This document shows positions 16,372 to 25,172 of a DNA stretch of 64,000 nucleotides, in pieces; within the stretch, counting starts at the first letter, position 1; each line of letters starts with the position of its first letter. The notes under the pieces were generated by a model. That model did not search any database. It was not told where the DNA came from and saw only the letters and a program-made list of their open reading frames with translations. This stretch comes from a bacterium (GTDB lineage: Bacteria > Planctomycetota > Planctomycetia > Planctomycetales > Planctomycetaceae), in assembly GCA_016125225.1 (NCBI GenBank), contig WGME01000002.1:144371-208370 (forward strand), written 5' to 3'. Made by a program: the position numbers and the translations under genes.

Positions 16372-18237
16372 ATGGTTGCCGTGTTTCGCTGCCTGCTGGT
16401 TGCCGCGACGTTGTTGTCGCTCTCATCCGTAACATTCGCGCAAGCCTTACGGCACGATCTGGTCCCCCAGGGCCTGCTCGACCCCAATGGGCAGTACAAA
16501 CCTCTGCGCACCAAGTTGATCATCCCCGATGTCCCGCGTGACGAGGTGATCTGCTTCTGCCTTTACACCACGCACAACCGCATTCTGAAGCTGAGTGCGC
16601 AGCTTTACCCCTTGCTGGAAACGGAATCACGAACCGTGACTCTGGAAGTCGAACAGAACGGTGCCTGGCAGAAACTGCAATCGGCCGACGTCGATACCCT
16701 CGGTTGGCAAGCGATCTTCCGGATTGAGAACTGGGATGATGCGCAGCGGGTCAACTATCGCGTTTCGCATTCCGGGGGCTGCCAATACACCGGCATCATT
16801 CGCGCGAATCCGAAGGACAAAGACGAAGTCGTCGTCGGCAATTTCTCCTGCAACTCCAACACCGACCGCAATCTCAAGCCGGATATCATTCAGAACATCA
16901 AAGCCCTTGATCCCGATCTCCTCTTCTTCGCGGGAGATCAAAGTTACGACCACAAGGAACACCTGGCCGCCTGGCTGCAGTTCGGTCGACAGTTCGGCGA
17001 CATCATCAAGGATCGCCCGACGGTCACCATTCCCGATGACCATGATGTCGGCCATCCCAACATCTGGGGCGCCGCCGGCAAGCTCTCGAAGATCCCCGGC
17101 AATGCTGATGGTGGTTATGCGATGCCGGTCGAATACGTCAACATGGTGCAGCGGCAACAGACCGGCCATCTGCCCGATCCGTATGATCCGACGCCGATCC
17201 AACGCGGCATCACCGTGTACTACACTGCGCTCAATGTGGGCGGCATCGACTTCGCGATTATTGAAGACCGCAAGTGGAAAACGGGCCCCGCCGGATTGAT
17301 CCCCAAGATGGGACCACGCCCGGACCACATTAACGATCCGAACTATGATCGACAGGCGGTCGATGTCCCCGAAGCGGAATTGCTCGGTCAACGGCAACTG
17401 ACGTTCCTCAAGAACTGGGGACTCGAATGGAATGGCACGGTGATGAAATGCGTGCTGTCACAGACGCCCTTTGCCGGTGCGGCTCACCTGCATGGCGGCA
17501 ACCGCGATCGACTGCTCGCCGACCTCGATTCCAACGGCTGGCCGCAAACGGGACGCAACAATGCTTTGAAAGAGATTCGCAAGTCGTACGCGTTCATGAT
17601 GTCGGGAGATCAGCACCTGTCGACGGTGATTCATCATGGCGTGAATAGCTGGGGCGATTCGGGTTGGCAGTTCACTTCGCCATCGATCTGGAATCTCTAT
17701 GGCCGCGCGTGGGTGCCATTGGAGTTGGCCGGCGAACGTTATCCCGGCAGTCCGCTGGAATACTCGGGCCGCTATTACGACGGTTTTGGCAACAAACTCA
17801 CCATGGCCGCCTATGCCAACCCCACGGTTGAGAATTACCAGGGAACAGGATTCGGCATTGTCCGATTCCGCAAACCAACCCGTGAGATTGTCATGGAATG
17901 CTGGCCGCGCTTCGTCGATGTCGCGAAGCCCGACGCGACGCAATATCCCGGTTGGCCGCTGAAGGTCACTCAGTTCGATAACTACGGCCGCGAAGCGATC
18001 GCCTGGTTACCGACATTGAAGCTCACCGGCATCAACGATCCGGTGGTGCAGTTGATCGATGAATACAACGGCGATGTCGTTTACACCGTGCGCATCCTCG
18101 GCCACGAGTTCACACCGAAGGTCTTCCGCGAGGGGAATTACACGGTGCGTGTCAGTGATGGCAAGACGACCAAAGAGATCACCGGCATCGAGTCCATCGG
18201 CGAAGCGGGCAGTTCGTCGTTGACGGTGGAATGGTAA
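16372..18237 (+). CDS. PhoD-like secreted metallophosphoesterase
   Basis: A 621-residue exported protein of the alkaline phosphatase D / metallophosphatase type. Start choice is uncertain among TTG 16366, ATG 16372 and GTG 16381; the signal peptide follows in any case and ends SVTFAQ. The metal-binding blocks are clear: GNFSCNSNTDRN, FFAGDQSYDHKEH (about residues 180-193), IPDDHDVGHPNIWGA (about 220) and SGDQHLSTVIHHG (about 407). These give the Asp, Asn and His ligands for two metals, typically calcium and iron in PhoD. The C-terminal 100 residues form a beta-rich region. It probably hydrolyses phosphodiesters outside the cytoplasm. It stands alone, ending four bases before a large palindromic repeat. 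Confidence 0.88.
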   Translation: MVAVFRCLLVAATLLSLSSVTFAQALRHDLVPQGLLDPNGQYKPLRTKLIIPDVPRDEVICFCLYTTHNRILKLSAQLYPLLETESRTVTLEVEQNGAWQKLQSADVDTLGWQAIFRIENWDDAQRVNYRVSHSGGCQYTGIIRANPKDKDEVVVGNFSCNSNTDRNLKPDIIQNIKALDPDLLFFAGDQSYDHKEHLAAWLQFGRQFGDIIKDRPTVTIPDDHDVGHPNIWGAAGKLSKIPGNADGGYAMPVEYVNMVQRQQTGHLPDPYDPTPIQRGITVYYTALNVGGIDFAIIEDRKWKTGPAGLIPKMGPRPDHINDPNYDRQAVDVPEAELLGQRQLTFLKNWGLEWNGTVMKCVLSQTPFAGAAHLHGGNRDRLLADLDSNGWPQTGRNNALKEIRKSYAFMMSGDQHLSTVIHHGVNSWGDSGWQFTSPSIWNLYGRAWVPLELAGERYPGSPLEYSGRYYDGFGNKLTMAAYANPTVENYQGTGFGIVRFRKPTREIVMECWPRFVDVAKPDATQYPGWPLKVTQFDNYGREAIAWLPTLKLTGINDPVVQLIDEYNGDVVYTVRILGHEFTPKVFREGNYTVRVSDGKTTKEITGIESIGEAGSSSLTVEW

Positions 18238-18240
18238 TCA

Positions 18241-18324
18241 TTTAGCCCCCCGTTGCTCGCAACGGGGGGTGTACTCCTCGTTCATCAACCACATGCCCCC
18301 GGTTGCGAGCAACCGGGGGCTAAA
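18241..18324. repeat. Dispersed palindromic element with TTTAGCC...GGCTAAA ends, copy 1
   Basis: Outer arms TTTAGCCCCC (18241-18250) and GGGGGCTAAA (18315-18324) are complementary. Inside lie two separate hairpins: CCCCCCGTTG/CAACGGGGGG with loop CTCG (18246-18269) and GCCCCCGGTTG/CAACCGGGGGC with loop CGAG (18295-18320). It lies between two convergent genes and may double as a terminator. Related copies are at 59064 and 60691. Confidence 0.85.
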
Positions 18325-18329
18325 TGGTT

Positions 18330-19154
18330 TCACGACGGAATCCACAACGCCGGGGCTGCGGCAGTGTTGCCTGCGGAACCAATGCGCCGGGCCTTCAATC
18401 GCACATAGGGCGGGATGAAGCGACCTCGGTGACCGAAATGACCCGGTGCCGATTCGGGATTTGCGCGGTAGGGTTCCCGCAGATCCTCAATCACAAATCC
18501 GGAACGACACAGTTCCCCGACAAGTTGGTCCCAGCGATGCAGATACTCCGTGGTCCCGGCTTCGCGATACGAGCGGTCCCGCACTTCAGGTAAGGCTTCG
18601 TTCCGGTAGTATTCCAGGCCGATGACATAGCGGTCACGAATGTCACGATGCGTCACCTGCAGGCAGGTGGGTTGCTTGTGCTGGCTGATGTACAACCCGC
18701 CCGGCCGAGTGACACGGGCAATCTCGCGGTACACGGCGGCAATGTCCGGGATATAACACGTACTCACCGGTTGATGAACAATGTCAAATGTCGCGTCGGC
18801 AAGCATCGCCATGTTGTCCATCGAACCTTCGATGGTGCGAACCGTCAGGCCCCGCTTCTCGGCTTCCCGCGTGTCAAGTTGCAACATGCCGGGGCTGAGA
18901 TCTATCACGGTGACGCGTGCCCCTGCGACGGCATACAGAATCGATTGCCACCCCCCGGCGGCGGCAAGGCACAAGACATCCTGCCCGACAACCGACTTGG
19001 GCAACCAGCCGCGACCATCCAATGTACTGAGTGGGTCGCGGCACTCTTCATCGGTGGCGACATGCGAAAACGGGCTGCCTTCCGACAGCCGATTCCACGC
19101 GGCTTTGTTCGTACGCTGATACGTGTCTTCCGTGGTCATCGAGGTATGACTCAC
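18330..19154 (-). CDS. Class I SAM-dependent methyltransferase
   Basis: A 274-residue Rossmann methyltransferase. Motif I is present as VLCLAAAGGWQSILYAVAGARVTVIDLS (about residues 60-87), with the acidic end of strand 2 at ID, followed by EGSMDNMAMLADATFDIVHQP as motifs II-III and ARVTRPGGLYISQHK as the post-motif region. The central AAAGGWQS replaces the usual GxGxG, as in a subfamily of small-molecule methyltransferases. Its start overlaps the stop of the upstream helical-repeat gene by four bases, so it is the last gene of a three-gene leftward operon with the PSP1-like protein. The substrate is unknown; the neighbours suggest no pathway. Confidence 0.85.
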   Translation of the reverse strand: MSHTSMTTEDTYQRTNKAAWNRLSEGSPFSHVATDEECRDPLSTLDGRGWLPKSVVGQDVLCLAAAGGWQSILYAVAGARVTVIDLSPGMLQLDTREAEKRGLTVRTIEGSMDNMAMLADATFDIVHQPVSTCYIPDIAAVYREIARVTRPGGLYISQHKQPTCLQVTHRDIRDRYVIGLEYYRNEALPEVRDRSYREAGTTEYLHRWDQLVGELCRSGFVIEDLREPYRANPESAPGHFGHRGRFIPPYVRLKARRIGSAGNTAAAPALWIPS

Positions 19155-20305
19155 TTCGCCTGCAGCAGCGCGGCGGTGAAGGTCACCAGGTCGCCCCGGG
19201 CTTCGGCGGTCCGTTCCAGCACATCGAACCGGCCCGCCTTTTCGCAGAGTTCCGCGAAGGCCGCCGAGAATTCATCATCGCCTGAAAGCAGGTGTTCCTC
19301 CGCGATCGGCAGGGCATCGGCAAACCGGTCGACTCGCACCAGCAGGTCAACTAGCACGTAGGCAATCATCGCTTTGTCTTGTGCGTCGGGTTCCTGCTGC
19401 AACTGACGCTGAAAGTATTCAAAAGCAGCATCAGTATGTTCATTGAGCAGGAAATTGAAGAACTGGATATGGGCCGGGTAATAATCCTGAAACGGTGGTT
19501 CCCCGGCATACTGGAACTGGCTCGACAGATGCGAACCGTATTCGGCCAGATCGCGTGCCAACGCCAACTCGGGCACGCCGGGCGATAACGAACGGGCAAA
19601 CCGCGTGGTGGCATTCAAGTGAGAGACATCGATGTGATAGTTGTTATCGTCAAAGAGCCAGTCGCGACCGGTGATCAGTTCCCGCAGCGACTTCATCGGC
19701 GGAGCAAAGGGCATCCGCTGCTGCACTTCGCGTTGCACATTCGACATCAGGTCGGCGTGCAGGGTGCGCACCATCGCGGCGGCACACTTGGCACGGTCTT
19801 CGGGACTCAAGCGGGCAAAGCTCTGATCCAACGCCGTGATCGTGCTGCAGGTGCCATGCGTGGCCAGCATGATTTCAACACCCTTCACGGGATGAACCCC
19901 CTTGAACAACGCGAGTTCCAGGAGTTCTTCCGATTCCGGTGTCGATTCCCGTGGCAAGGGATACTTGTCGAGCGCGTCGCGAACAGGTTCGGGTTCTCGA
20001 ATGGCATGGAAATAGAGATGAGCCTGGCTCAGCTTGCCTGCGGTAATCAGCAGTTGGCCCACTTCACGGGCGGCTTCCATGTAAGACCGCTCGAATTCGT
20101 CGCGGCGTTCCTGCGGCACATCTTCCAGCGACGTCGGCTTGTTGAGCGGCAGCCCCATTTCGCTCTTTTTACGCAGGCAGAGGGCATCGAACAGCTTGTG
20201 ATAGTCTTGCCGTTCCCGCAATTCGCTCAGCAAGCTGTCAACCAGTTGAGTCCGTCCGCCGGAGCTGAGTTGGGTTCGCAGATTTTCGCAGGTCGAAATC
20301 GACAT
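19151..20305 (-). CDS. Helical-repeat protein of unknown function
   Basis: A 384-residue, mostly alpha-helical cytoplasmic protein without signal or membrane segments. The C-terminal 150 residues look like degenerate TPR-type helices (AHIQFFNFLLNEHTDAAFEYF, then MIAYVLVDLLVRVDRFADAL). The central part has a distinctive LFKGVHPVKGVEIMLATHG and the acidic GRDWLFDDNNYHID. I do not recognise a family with known function; related proteins may be restricted to planctomycetes. It is the middle gene of an operon: 27 bases after the PSP1-like gene and overlapping the methyltransferase start by four bases. A scaffold or adaptor for those two proteins is a guess. Confidence 0.7.
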   Translation of the reverse strand: MSISTCENLRTQLSSGGRTQLVDSLLSELRERQDYHKLFDALCLRKKSEMGLPLNKPTSLEDVPQERRDEFERSYMEAAREVGQLLITAGKLSQAHLYFHAIREPEPVRDALDKYPLPRESTPESEELLELALFKGVHPVKGVEIMLATHGTCSTITALDQSFARLSPEDRAKCAAAMVRTLHADLMSNVQREVQQRMPFAPPMKSLRELITGRDWLFDDNNYHIDVSHLNATTRFARSLSPGVPELALARDLAEYGSHLSSQFQYAGEPPFQDYYPAHIQFFNFLLNEHTDAAFEYFQRQLQQEPDAQDKAMIAYVLVDLLVRVDRFADALPIAEEHLLSGDDEFSAAFAELCEKAGRFDVLERTAEARGDLVTFTAALLQAK

Positions 20306-20332
20306 TGTCGAACTATTCCTGTCTCTGAAACG

Positions 20333-20854
20333 TTATTCGTTATGACAGCCGCAGCCGCCGGAACCACAACCGCCACTGGACGGCAAAGTGACCAAGCCCT
20401 CGGCGGCCACGGGTTGCACCTCGATCAGGCCGAGTCCCGCCGCCGCCGCTTGCAAGGCGAGATTGGTGGTCGCGGGACCGCGCTCGGTTAGCACGTAGAG
20501 AATCTGTTTCTCGCCGTCGAGTGTCCATTCGATGTCGATCAGGTCGAGGTCGAGTTGCCACTCAGCGATGCGGGCCAGCCATTGCGGGAATTCGGCCTCA
20601 GCCCGTTCCCGTCCGCGGTTCGCTGAGGCGAAGTCCTCCGCGTGAGCTGCACGAATTATGGTAAACTCGGTAGTGTCATCGGGACTGGTTGTCAGTGGCC
20701 GGGCTCGTTCCAGCACGCTGCCGATCTGCAGACCACGGTGCGTTTGCACCACGACCGACTGTTGCCGTTCCAGCACCATGTCGGCCGGTGCCGCACAGCG
20801 GGCGACTTCGGGAACCTGACCATATCGAACCAACCAGCGAGATATCATTGCCAT
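20333..20854 (-). CDS. PSP1-like protein with Cys-rich tail
   Basis: A 173-residue protein starting at the ATG at 20854. It carries the pattern of the PSP1 C-terminal domain: WLVRYGQVPEVARC, LERQQSVVVQTHRGLQIGSVL and later DLIDIEWTLDGEKQILYVLTE. PSP1-like proteins include YaaT, which in Bacilli takes part in RNA processing and phosphorelay control, and a family widespread in planctomycetes. The last 14 residues are SGGCGSGGCGCHNE, three Cys and one His in a Gly-rich tail, probably a metal-binding site. The same Gly/Cys tail is unusual for PSP1 and suggests redox or metal regulation. It heads the three-gene operon. Confidence 0.72.
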   Translation of the reverse strand: MAMISRWLVRYGQVPEVARCAAPADMVLERQQSVVVQTHRGLQIGSVLERARPLTTSPDDTTEFTIIRAAHAEDFASANRGRERAEAEFPQWLARIAEWQLDLDLIDIEWTLDGEKQILYVLTERGPATTNLALQAAAAGLGLIEVQPVAAEGLVTLPSSGGCGSGGCGCHNE

Positions 20855-21011
20855 TCGCGATCCTGCAGGGGAGAGCCCTCCAGTATCAAATGTCGGAGTC
20901 TTGAGGGCAAGTGAGTCGTCTCTCACGCAAAACACAGGAAAGTTACGACCGGGCAACCTTACGGACCGTTAGAATTCGGCGATCATAGCCAATCGTCGTT
21001 GGGGAGCTGAA

Positions 21012-21695
21012 ATGCCGATGCAAATTCTGGTCATCGAGGATGACCCCGTGATCGGGAAGACATTAGTCAAAGGCTTTACCGAAGCCGGGCACCGGTGCGA
21101 CTGGGTCCAGGATGGCATCGCCGGAACCGCCGAGGCACTCCGGCAACAGGCGGATGTCATTATTCTCGACCAGATGCTGCCCCAGCGGACCGGTCAGGAA
21201 ATCCTCAAGGAAATCCGTTCCCGCGGGGTCATGTGCCCGGTCATCATGCTGACGGCATTAGGTGGGCTCAACGATCGCGTGCAGGGGCTCAACCACGGTG
21301 CCGACGATTATATTGTCAAACCGTTCGACTTTGCCGAGCTGATGGCCCGCATGCACGCCGTGGTCCGCCGGACTCAGACCCGTCCCACGCCCTTGTTAAA
21401 GGTGGGGGATATTGCCCTCGATCTGACCTCACGGCGGGTGACACGGCAGGGTGTCGATATCGATCTCACGCCGATTGAATTCAGCCTGCTGGAACTTCTG
21501 CTGCGCTATGCGGGGCAGGTGGTGACTCGTAAGATGTTGTGCGAGCACGTCTGGGGATTCAACTGGGATGGTACCACCAACGTGATTGAGGTGCATATGA
21601 ATCGGCTGCGTGGCAAACTGGATCGCGGTCGCGATAATTCAGCGATCCAGACCGTGCGAGGCCGAGGCTATGCGATTCCTGCAGTACCTGAGTAG
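21012..21695 (+). CDS. OmpR/PhoB-family response regulator
   Basis: A 227-residue two-domain regulator. The receiver covers residues 1-118, with acidic pocket Asp10-Asp11, phosphoacceptor Asp53 in ILDQMLPQ, Thr81 and Lys103 in VKPFDF. The C-terminal winged-helix (about 128-225) shows LTSRRVTRQG, LTPIEFSLLELLL, and the recognition region WGFNWDGTTNVIEVHMNRLRGKLD. It belongs to the PhoB/CusR-like group. The following kinase gene overlaps its 3' end by 26 bases, so the two form an operon and cognate pair. The stimulus is unknown. It is preceded by a 160-base divergent spacer with the PSP1-like gene. Confidence 0.95.
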   Translation: MPMQILVIEDDPVIGKTLVKGFTEAGHRCDWVQDGIAGTAEALRQQADVIILDQMLPQRTGQEILKEIRSRGVMCPVIMLTALGGLNDRVQGLNHGADDYIVKPFDFAELMARMHAVVRRTQTRPTPLLKVGDIALDLTSRRVTRQGVDIDLTPIEFSLLELLLRYAGQVVTRKMLCEHVWGFNWDGTTNVIEVHMNRLRGKLDRGRDNSAIQTVRGRGYAIPAVPE

Positions 21696-23097
21696 AAATT
21701 TCCGCACGCTGCGCTTGCGGCTGATGCTCTGGAACACACTGGTCGTCTTGATTGCCGTGCTCGGTGCCCTGCTCTTTGTGCGCGAAGGTTTGCGGTTCTA
21801 CCTGCTGTCAGAAGCCGATGTCGTGCTGAACGACGAAGCCAAAGAACTGCTGCTCGCCATCGAGCGTTGGCATCCCGATCAGGCACAAATTATCGCTGAA
21901 ATGCAGCAGAAGGCGTCCGGGCATGCCGACCGGAAGTGGTTTATCCGCTGGCTCTCGCCCAACCGCGACGAAACGATCTGGTCCAGCGACAATGCTCCCG
22001 AGATGCCGCTGAACACACTGGCCTTCTCATTGGGTGACCACCGGGTCTGGGTGTCAGACACGCATCGGTGTGTCGAGCGCAAACTGAACCATCCGCGTCG
22101 GCCGAGCTACTATGTGCGGGTCGGCATGCCCACCCATTTCGTGCAGGATGACGTGGCCAAGTTCACACGGATCGCCGTCCCCGTGGCCCTGGCGATTTTC
22201 CTGTTGGCTCCACTGGGCGGCTACTTCCTGTCAGAGCAAGCCGTCCATCCGCTGCAACGACTCATTCGCACCACAGAACGCTTGCGTCCCAGCAAATTGA
22301 ATGAACGTCTGGAAGTCCGTGGCGTGGGTGATGAACTCGATCAACTCGCCGCCAAAATCAATAACTTTCTCGATCAGATTGCCGCCCACTTGCGAGAACA
22401 CCGCGACTTTGTGGCCAATGCCGCCCATGAACTCCGCTCGCCATTGGCGGCCATTCTGAGTTCCGTCGAGGTGGCACTCGACAAATCCCGGTCGCCCGAA
22501 GAGTACCAGGAACTGCTCTACTCGATCGATGATGAGTGTCGTCATCTCAGCCAGTTGGTGAACCAGTTACTGCAACTGGCCGAAAGTGAATCGGAGAACC
22601 AGAAGCCGAACCATGTGATCGTGGACCTCTCGGAACTCGTCCATAAGGCCGAGGAAATGTTCGGCCCGGTGGCTGAAGAACGTCAGGTCAAACTGGTCTG
22701 CGAAACCCAAGGAACGACCAAGGTTCTCGGTGATCGTCAGCAACTCCGGCAGGTGATCACGAACCTCATCGACAATGCGATCAAGTTCACTCTGCCAAAC
22801 GGCGAAGTGCGAATCATCGCCCGGGATATCCCCGAAGAACACATGGTGGAAGTGACCGTCAGCGATACCGGTGTCGGAATTCCTGCCGTTGATTTGCCTC
22901 GGATTTTCGAACGTTTCTATCAGGTCGACCGTTCCCGTTCACGGATGGGGGCTCCTCGGGGGAATGGCCTGGGCTTGAGCATCTGTGAAGCGATTGTGCA
23001 GAAGCATCACGGCACTTTGACCGTGGAAAGTCAGATCAATATCGGCACCACGTTCAAACTGCGTATACCCGCGCAGTTCGCCGCACGTTTGATGTAG
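21670..23097 (+). CDS. Membrane sensor histidine kinase with HAMP domain
   Basis: A 475-residue kinase. The ATG at 21670 inside the end of the regulator gene is chosen; an upstream in-frame start would add residues with no plausible sense. Two membrane helices (about 18-38 and 170-190) flank a periplasmic sensor of about 130 residues without recognised domain. A HAMP linker follows, then HisKA with the phospho-accepting His253 in HELRSPLAAILSS, then HATPase with NLIDNAIKFT (N box), DTGVGIP (G1) and GNGLGLSICEAI (G2). It phosphorylates the response regulator encoded immediately upstream. The periplasmic domain contains several His, Trp and Asp but no clear metal motif. Confidence 0.95.
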   Translation: MRFLQYLSRNFRTLRLRLMLWNTLVVLIAVLGALLFVREGLRFYLLSEADVVLNDEAKELLLAIERWHPDQAQIIAEMQQKASGHADRKWFIRWLSPNRDETIWSSDNAPEMPLNTLAFSLGDHRVWVSDTHRCVERKLNHPRRPSYYVRVGMPTHFVQDDVAKFTRIAVPVALAIFLLAPLGGYFLSEQAVHPLQRLIRTTERLRPSKLNERLEVRGVGDELDQLAAKINNFLDQIAAHLREHRDFVANAAHELRSPLAAILSSVEVALDKSRSPEEYQELLYSIDDECRHLSQLVNQLLQLAESESENQKPNHVIVDLSELVHKAEEMFGPVAEERQVKLVCETQGTTKVLGDRQQLRQVITNLIDNAIKFTLPNGEVRIIARDIPEEHMVEVTVSDTGVGIPAVDLPRIFERFYQVDRSRSRMGAPRGNGLGLSICEAIVQKHHGTLTVESQINIGTTFKLRIPAQFAARLM

Positions 23098-23322
23098 TCT
23101 CCCCCGGTATGCTCCCTGCTGACCTGGATAACCACTCCGTTCGCAACAACTCCCTATCCTTAGTGAACAAGTCTGCAAAGACGAACTACGACGGCAAAAA
23201 CGGCGGCCTGGCCTCTCGCTTTGACTGGCAGGCTGAACTATGTTGACGGTGGCGGTTCGTCACATCAGGGCCAATTGTGCGGATCGTAACGATGGCCCTT
23301 GATTTTCGGATAAAGGCAGATC

Positions 23323-24597
23323 ATGCGACGTCAGCACACTTATGCATTAGTTTTCATGGCTGCCCTGGCCGCCCCCATCACCTTGCCCAGTTGTATCACC
23401 ACCACGCGCGTGGCGACGGGGTTCAGCCAACCGGTCTATGCCTCCGCTCCGAAAGCTGACTTCGGCCGCTTGTTCGTCGTGGAAAAAGCGGGTCGCATCT
23501 GGCTGCTTAATCTCAGCAGTGGTGCCAAGAGTTCGTTTCTGGATATCCGACCGCTGGTCAGTACGGTCAGCGAACAGGGTTTGCTGGGACTTGCGTTTCA
23601 TCCCAACTTTTCCAGCAATCGGATTTTCTATGTGAATTACACGGCGACCGACGGTGCCACGAATGTGGTCGAGTATCATGCTCAAGCGAGTAATCTTGAT
23701 GTGGCCGACCCGGCTTCCGCCCGGCTGCTGCTCCGGATTCCGCAACCACAAACGAATCACAATGGCGGCTGGCTCGGCTTCAGTCCCCGCGATGACGCCC
23801 AACTTTACATCGCCGTCGGTGATGGCGGCGGGGGCAACGATGACGACACCGGCCACACGCTCGGCACCGGCAATGCCCAGGACATCGACGCCAACCTGCT
23901 CGGCAAGATCCTGAAGATTTACCCCGTGGGCGACGACTTCCCGGCTGACCCGGACAAGAACTACGTCATCCCGGCGAACAACCCGTTCGTGGGCATTCCC
24001 GGTGATGATGAAATCTGGGCCTATGGCCTGCGGAATCCCTGGCGGAACAGCTTTGACCGTCAGACCGGCGACTTGTGGATCGGGGACGTAGGTCAAGACA
24101 CGCGGGAAGAAATCAACTTCCAGATCACGAGCAGCATGGGGGGCGAAAACTACGGGTGGCGATTACGCGAAGGAGCCATCGCCAACCCCACGCCGGGCAT
24201 TGGTGGTCCGCAGCCTCCGGGCAATGTCGAACCATTGTACGACTATGCTCATGGAGTCGGTCAGTTCCAGGGCAAGTCGGTCATCGGAGGGTATGTTTAC
24301 CGTGGCCCCATGCCCGAACTGCAAGGCAAGTATTTCTTCGCCGACTATGTGAATCAGAAAGTCTGGTCGCTCACGCGCACCGGCAGTACCTTCACCGACC
24401 TGACCGATTGGACCAAAGACTTCCAACCCGATCAGGGCAGCATCGGCGGAGTCAGTTCCTTTGCAGAGGATGCGTCCGGCAACCTTTTCATTCTCGATAT
24501 CGACGGCGAGATTTTTCAGATCGTCAAATCGAATCCCTTGGCCAAGACCGTTAGCACGGTGCAACGGAGCGTGTCGCGTGTGCTGGGCCGAAAATGA
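23323..24597 (+). CDS. Exported glucose/sorbosone dehydrogenase-like protein
   Basis: A 424-residue protein with a signal peptide (residues 1-24) and a six-bladed quinoprotein propeller of the soluble PQQ glucose dehydrogenase / sorbosone dehydrogenase family. Clear motifs: VVEKAGRIWLLN, GLLGLAFHPNFSSN, NHNGGWLGFSP (about 145, including the His that is catalytic in s-GDH), YIAVGDGGGGNDD, ELWAYGLRNPWR as DEIWAYGLRNPWRNSFD, and YGWRLREG. Proteins of this class oxidise sugars with PQQ in the periplasm. The start uses an ATG with AAAGG upstream. It is a single-gene unit with 225 bases of spacer before it. The substrate cannot be told. Confidence 0.88.
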   Translation: MRRQHTYALVFMAALAAPITLPSCITTTRVATGFSQPVYASAPKADFGRLFVVEKAGRIWLLNLSSGAKSSFLDIRPLVSTVSEQGLLGLAFHPNFSSNRIFYVNYTATDGATNVVEYHAQASNLDVADPASARLLLRIPQPQTNHNGGWLGFSPRDDAQLYIAVGDGGGGNDDDTGHTLGTGNAQDIDANLLGKILKIYPVGDDFPADPDKNYVIPANNPFVGIPGDDEIWAYGLRNPWRNSFDRQTGDLWIGDVGQDTREEINFQITSSMGGENYGWRLREGAIANPTPGIGGPQPPGNVEPLYDYAHGVGQFQGKSVIGGYVYRGPMPELQGKYFFADYVNQKVWSLTRTGSTFTDLTDWTKDFQPDQGSIGGVSSFAEDASGNLFILDIDGEIFQIVKSNPLAKTVSTVQRSVSRVLGRK

Positions 24598-24615
24598 CCC
24601 GAGGCACATCGCCGA

Positions 24616-25161
24616 TCAACGTTGATGTTCGGAGCAGTTGAGCACAATCTGATAGTTGCCTTCGGCATCCTGGAAGGTATGGGCATCGATCAGGCCGTAG
24701 TTGCTTTTCCAGGCGTATTCCAGCGCGAATCCCGACAGTGGCTGGCTGGAGTCCTCGTTGCTATTGCCTGACTGGGATGTTCCAAAGCGGCCCCGGTAGC
24801 TGTGATTCGAACCCCGACGTTCACTCCGTCCTGTAACGACGCCCCCTCGCTGATCGATGATGGTCAGCGTCTGCGTATGAATCTTTTCGAGCAGGCTGTC
24901 CGTTGTCTCGGAGCGTCCATGAATTTCGCCATAGAACGACTGTTTCACAAACCCGTCGCCTCCGTGACCATGTCCGCCCGCCGTGTGGCCACTGTTCTTC
25001 CCGCGCCATTCCTCGTCTGAGACCGTGTGCATGGCCTGATCGGTGATCAGTTTGGGAAGCCCCGAGTCAGCCCAGCGGGGACGTTGGCAACCAGTCACTA
25101 CGATTGCCAGCGCAATCCAAGCCATCCAACAACGAGCACCACGGACATCGCAAAAAACCAT
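24616..25161 (-). CDS. Lipoprotein of unknown function
   Basis: A 181-residue protein whose N-terminal signal ends in the lipobox IVVTGC, so Cys25 is the likely lipid anchor. The mature part has a His/Gly-rich stretch (HTAGGHGHGGDG, about residues 60-71), a basic central region, and a C-terminal half (about 140-181) with FALEYAWKSNYGLIDAHTF. No known family is recognised. The His-rich stretch may bind metal but is too short to argue. It is encoded 11 bases after the DUF6941-like gene, so the two are very likely co-transcribed. Confidence 0.7.
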   Translation of the reverse strand: MVFCDVRGARCWMAWIALAIVVTGCQRPRWADSGLPKLITDQAMHTVSDEEWRGKNSGHTAGGHGHGGDGFVKQSFYGEIHGRSETTDSLLEKIHTQTLTIIDQRGGVVTGRSERRGSNHSYRGRFGTSQSGNSNEDSSQPLSGFALEYAWKSNYGLIDAHTFQDAEGNYQIVLNCSEHQR

Positions 25162-25172
25162 GGCAACCTCGT

